Shown: one piece after another, positions 61,411-64,000 of the stretch
Position numbering within the stretch: the first letter of the stretch is position 1
Layout of the letters: every line of letters starts with the position of its first letter
Assembly (NCBI GenBank): GCA_963735005.1
Contig: CAVTJA010000006.1
Location: 62,001-126,000, forward strand
Source of the DNA: WTKG01 sp963735005
GTDB taxonomy: Bacteria; Actinomycetota; Actinomycetes; Actinomycetales; Demequinaceae
Reading direction: 5' to 3'
DNA length: 64,000 nt
The notes under the pieces: model-generated
Told to the model about the DNA's origin: nothing
The model's database searches: none
What the model saw: only the letters and a program-made list of their open reading frames with translations
Translations under genes and position numbers: made by a program

Positions 61411-62178
61411 ATGGTACGCCCCGACCGCCCCGCGCCCGGAGTCGAACGCGGCGTCGAGTTCGCGATCGAGTCGGGCGTCGTTGAATTGCGCGACGAACCC
61501 GACGGTTCAACGACTGTGCTGGTCAATAGAGTTCCAAGTTCCACCCTGCACCTGAGCCCGGAGCGGCTCGACTTCGAATACATGCGGCACATCTCCGCGG
61601 TCGTGAAGGCGTGGGGAGGCGAGCCGAAGTTCCTCGCCGTGCACCTGGGCGGCGGCGCCTGCACCCTCCCCCGCCACCTCGCCTACGCGTATCCGGAGTC
61701 GCGCCACATCGTGGTCGAGGCCGACGCGACGCTCGTGGAAATGGCTCGCGACTGGTGGGACATCCCGCGAGCTCCACGGGTGCGCGTGCGCCACGGCGAG
61801 GCACTCACGGAGCTTTCCAACCGCCACGACGATAGCGCCGACATCATCGTGCGGGACGCCTTTGCCGGCGACTCCACTCCCGACCACCTCACGGACGACG
61901 GCTTCTGGGCGCAGGCCAGGCGGGTGCTCCGGCCGGGCGGGCTGGTGATAGCAAACGTCATCGCGCGGCCGCGGTCGTCGGCCGCTCGGGAGGACGCCAA
62001 GGCCGCACTCCGGCACTTCGCCCACTCCTGCATCCTTGGCGACCCGCGAGCGGCAGGGGGCAAACGCATCGGCAACCTCGCGCTCGTGGCGGGAAACCGC
62101 GTGCCAAGTGCCGCGCTACGGCGCTATGCGGCGTCGGCGCCCCTGCCGACTGTGGTCCGGGAGGGCTGGCCAAGCTAG
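61411..62178 (+). CDS. Spermidine-synthase-like methyltransferase
   Basis: A 255-residue Rossmann-fold protein resembling the SAM-binding half of spermidine synthases: FLAVHLGGGACTLPRHLA, HIVVEADATLVEMARDW and DIIVRDAFAGDSTPDHL. It lacks the polyamine-binding N-terminal domain, so a true polyamine role is doubtful. It is transcribed alone from 61411 and ends before a strong terminator. Confidence 0.8.
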   Translation: MVRPDRPAPGVERGVEFAIESGVVELRDEPDGSTTVLVNRVPSSTLHLSPERLDFEYMRHISAVVKAWGGEPKFLAVHLGGGACTLPRHLAYAYPESRHIVVEADATLVEMARDWWDIPRAPRVRVRHGEALTELSNRHDDSADIIVRDAFAGDSTPDHLTDDGFWAQARRVLRPGGLVIANVIARPRSSAAREDAKAALRHFAHSCILGDPRAAGGKRIGNLALVAGNRVPSAALRRYAASAPLPTVVREGWPS

Positions 62179-62191
62179 CCGCCGGCGAACG

Positions 62192-62227
62192 CAAGAAGGG
62201 CCGCCCGTTTCCGGACGGCCCTTCTTG
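62192..62227. terminator. Bidirectional terminator between spermidine-synthase-like gene and cold-shock gene
   Basis: CAAGAAGGGCCG at 62192-62203 pairs perfectly with CGGCCCTTCTTG at 62216-62227 around a 12-base loop that can pair further. It lies between two convergent genes, 13 bp after one stop and 13 bp before the other, and has moderate T-rich ends on both sides, so it probably stops both transcripts. Confidence 0.8.
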
Positions 62228-62240
62228 TAGGTTTCGCGTG

Positions 62241-62444
62241 CTAGACGGGGCGAACCTTCTCGGCCTGAGGACCCTTGGGTCCCTCGGTCACCTCGAACTC
62301 GACGCGCTGCGCCTCTTCGAGCGACTTGTAGCCATCGGTCTCGATCGCCGAGTAGTGAACGAAGACGTCCTGGCCTCCGCCATCCTGCGCGATGAATCCG
62401 TAGCCCTTTTCAGAGTTGAACCACTTAACTGCACCCTGTGCCAT
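62241..62444 (-). CDS. cspA: Cold-shock protein (CspA family)
   Basis: A 67-residue single OB-fold RNA chaperone with RNP1 KGYGFIA and RNP2 VFVHYSA. The ATG at 62444 follows AAGGAAAGC; the upstream 16 residues of the open frame are not typical of the family. The 153 bp between this gene and the PAC2 gene probably hold a long leader, as in other cold-shock genes; a GC-rich stem near 62470-62505 is possible. No clear promoter was found. Confidence 0.96.
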   Translation of the reverse strand: MAQGAVKWFNSEKGYGFIAQDGGGQDVFVHYSAIETDGYKSLEEAQRVEFEVTEGPKGPQAEKVRPV

Positions 62445-62597
62445 TACTGCTTTCCTTACTGTTGTCCCCGGAGGGATCCGGCAGCCGGACACTCCGCCCG
62501 GCTCGCTGCCGCAATGCTTGTGGTATCAATCCCGGGTCCAACTAGGGTCCGGTAATGCGCCCCAATGCCTACTGCAACGTGTTAAGTGTTGCACGAA

Positions 62598-63521
62598 TCA
62601 GGCAGATCCGGGGTAGTCATTCCCACGGTCGGCTAGATATTGCTCGAACTCCGCGCCCAATTCCTCGGCGGAGGGGATCATTCCGTCGGCCGGGAGGACG
62701 CCGTCGCGGCTGGCCATGAAGTCATCGTGCTGCTCCTCAAGCGCCGCGACCAGCGACTGAATCTCGTCGGACTCCTCGAGTTGCCTGGCGATTTCCTCGT
62801 CGGCGCGCGCGATGGCGTCGGCAAGCCCGGCCGTGTCGAACGCGAGCCCCGATATCTCGGCGAGCTTCTCGAGCGCGTACGCGGCTGCCTGCGGGTAGTG
62901 GCTCTGCGCGAGGTAGTGCGGCACGTGCACCGCGACGTTCGCCGCCGCGAGCCCTTCCTGGCCGAAGCGGTACTCAAGCAGGTTCTGTGCGCTCGCTGGC
63001 ACCGTGACGGTGGCGAAGAAGCTGGGGCTTGCGGGCAGTAGTTCAGGCTTGGTGCCGTGCACCGTCGCACCCAACTTGCGCGTGTGGGGCGCCGCCATCG
63101 GGATGCCGTGTGCGCCGATGGTCATGTCGACGCCAAGCCGCTCCACGAGGCTGCGGACGTCGGCGATGTACTTCTCCCACAACACGTCAGGCTCGAAGCC
63201 GTGGAGCAACAAGAACGGCTCACCTGCGGAGTCCTTGACCATGTCCACCTGCAGGTACGGCTCGTCGTAGGACGTCCACTCGTTCACGTCGAAGACCATC
63301 TCTGGCCGACGCGAGCGGTAGTCGAGCAGGCGGTCGATGTCGAAGGTCGCGACCCGTACCGGCTGGGACTCCTCGATCAGGTGGCGGGCGACGAGCTGGC
63401 CCGCGTGGCCAGCGTCGATGAAGCCGCGCAACGACTGCACGAGCACGCCCGGATTGCGGCCGCGGGCCCGAGCCCACTCCGCCACTCCCTCGGCATTCCA
63501 TGTCACTAGGTCATCTGTCAT
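62598..63521 (-). CDS. PAC2 family protein
   Basis: A 307-residue protein of the PAC2 fold. Family features include VQSLRGFIDAGHAGQLVARHL, the acidic DIDRLLDYRSRRPEM, LLLHGFEPDVLWEKY and HYLAQSHYPQAAAYALEKLAE. Actinobacterial PAC2 proteins are related to proteasome assembly chaperones. It is alone in orientation, divergent from the HelD-like gene. Confidence 0.9.
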   Translation of the reverse strand: MTDDLVTWNAEGVAEWARARGRNPGVLVQSLRGFIDAGHAGQLVARHLIEESQPVRVATFDIDRLLDYRSRRPEMVFDVNEWTSYDEPYLQVDMVKDSAGEPFLLLHGFEPDVLWEKYIADVRSLVERLGVDMTIGAHGIPMAAPHTRKLGATVHGTKPELLPASPSFFATVTVPASAQNLLEYRFGQEGLAAANVAVHVPHYLAQSHYPQAAAYALEKLAEISGLAFDTAGLADAIARADEEIARQLEESDEIQSLVAALEEQHDDFMASRDGVLPADGMIPSAEELGAEFEQYLADRGNDYPGSA

Positions 63522-63636
63522 GGTGCCTCCAGTCTCTCATGGTGCAACGCCCTCGCCTCGGCCGATGCAACCAGGAACCCTTTCGCGGTTGGCATAATGG
63601 ATGGCTATCTTTTTCCGAACCGATCTAGGGGGCCAC

Positions 63637-64000
63637 ATGGCCGACGACCACGGGCTCGCCGTCGAGCAGTCGTTCGTCGACGTGCTGTACGGCCGCCTTG
63701 ACACGCTGCGCGACGAGGCCGCGGAGCGCCTCGCCGCCGTGCGCCGCGAGGGCCCTTCGGGATCTCCCCAGAATCGCTCGGAGCGCGACGCCTTCGCAAC
63801 GCTCTACGAGGACCGCATCGCGCAACTTGACGCCGTCGAAGACAGGCTCTGCTTCGGGCGGCTCGATCTTGTGGATGGCGACCCGCTGTACGTCGGGCGC
63901 GTGGGGCTCTCCGACGCGGAACACGTCCCGCTGCTCACCGACTGGCGCGCACCCGCCGCCCGCGCGTTCTATTCGGCCACCGCCGCCAACCCGGGCGGGG
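63637..64000 (+). CDS. HelD-like superfamily I ATPase, N-terminal part only
   Basis: The first 121 residues of a protein cut by the right window edge. Start at the ATG at 63637, after AGGGGG. The start is a coiled-coil (VEQSFVDVLYGRLDTLRDEAAERL), then the signature EDRLCFGRLDLVDGDPLYVGR and LLTDWRAPAARAFYSATAA that mark RNA-polymerase-binding HelD/HelR ATPases. Such proteins recycle stalled RNA polymerase and, in actinobacteria, can confer rifamycin tolerance. Confidence 0.82.
   Translation, partial: MADDHGLAVEQSFVDVLYGRLDTLRDEAAERLAAVRREGPSGSPQNRSERDAFATLYEDRIAQLDAVEDRLCFGRLDLVDGDPLYVGRVGLSDAEHVPLLTDWRAPAARAFYSATAANPGG

Noticed and set aside
1..64000. tRNA, rRNA, CRISPR arrays, transposases, integrases
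   Set aside because: No cloverleaf-like or repeat-spacer pattern was seen and gaps between genes are short. No DDE or tyrosine-recombinase motifs were found in the proteins.

Overview
The window is 64 kb of GC-rich chromosome from an actinobacterium, most likely Micrococcales. The case rests on gene order: pheST, trmH-like, rplT-rpmI-infC, a DUF1844 gene, an sseB-like gene, a priA-type hisA with hisHBCD, then dnaE, rluD, lspA and a complete division and cell-wall (dcw) cluster running down to mraZ. Genus cannot be fixed from sequence alone. Most genes are on the minus strand, often with stop/start overlaps that suggest translational coupling.

Layout. 1-984: transaldolase, cut by the window edge and frameshifted as sequenced. 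1096-6168: an accessory stretch (TPR-like protein, a zinc-finger/PH-like/HNH protein, macro domain protein, DUF4253 protein, a small membrane protein) ending in a duplicated 207-bp pheT 3' end that brackets a HEAT-like ORF. 6165-9883: pheT, with two apparent +1 frameshifts, and pheS. 9947-16211: a co-directional accessory cluster of three membrane-bound GGDEF proteins alternating with two small look-alike membrane proteins. 16270-18745: rRNA/tRNA methyltransferase, L20, L35 and IF3. IF3 has a probable ATC start, tandem attenuator-like hairpins and a histone-H1-like tail. 18941-22665 (plus strand): a DUF1844 gene followed by a duplicated module of membrane-anchored coiled-coil proteins and trypsin-fold lipoproteins. 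22684-29950: SseB-like protein and histidine biosynthesis, interrupted by one opposite-strand membrane protein gene. 29960-32683: a sensor kinase with a degenerate partner and a DUF4260 protein. 32694-38676: dnaE, GNAT, rluD, lspA and a TraR/DksA-type protein. 38737-56246: divIVA, yggT, sepF, pgeF, ftsZ, ftsQ, murC, murG, ftsW, murD, mraY, murF, murE, ftsI, ftsL, rsmH, mraZ. 56442-61007 (plus strand): MoxR, DUF58 and transglutaminase genes. The right end holds DUF3040, a spermidine-synthase-like methyltransferase, a cold-shock protein, a PAC2 protein and the start of a HelD-like ATPase.

How the genes fit together. The backbone covers peptidoglycan precursor synthesis (murC-G, mraY), the divisome (ftsZ, sepF, ftsQ, ftsL, ftsW, ftsI) and its control by MraZ, for which five 10-bp-spaced boxes lie upstream of mraZ. 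The two plus-strand accessory modules and the GGDEF cluster interrupt an otherwise conserved order, so they are the best candidates for lineage-specific biology. The best leads for something undescribed are the protease/coiled-coil module (19315-22665), the GGDEF/small-membrane-protein cluster (9947-16211) and the pheT 3'-end insertion (5239-6377). No tRNA, rRNA, CRISPR array, transposase or integrase was recognised.
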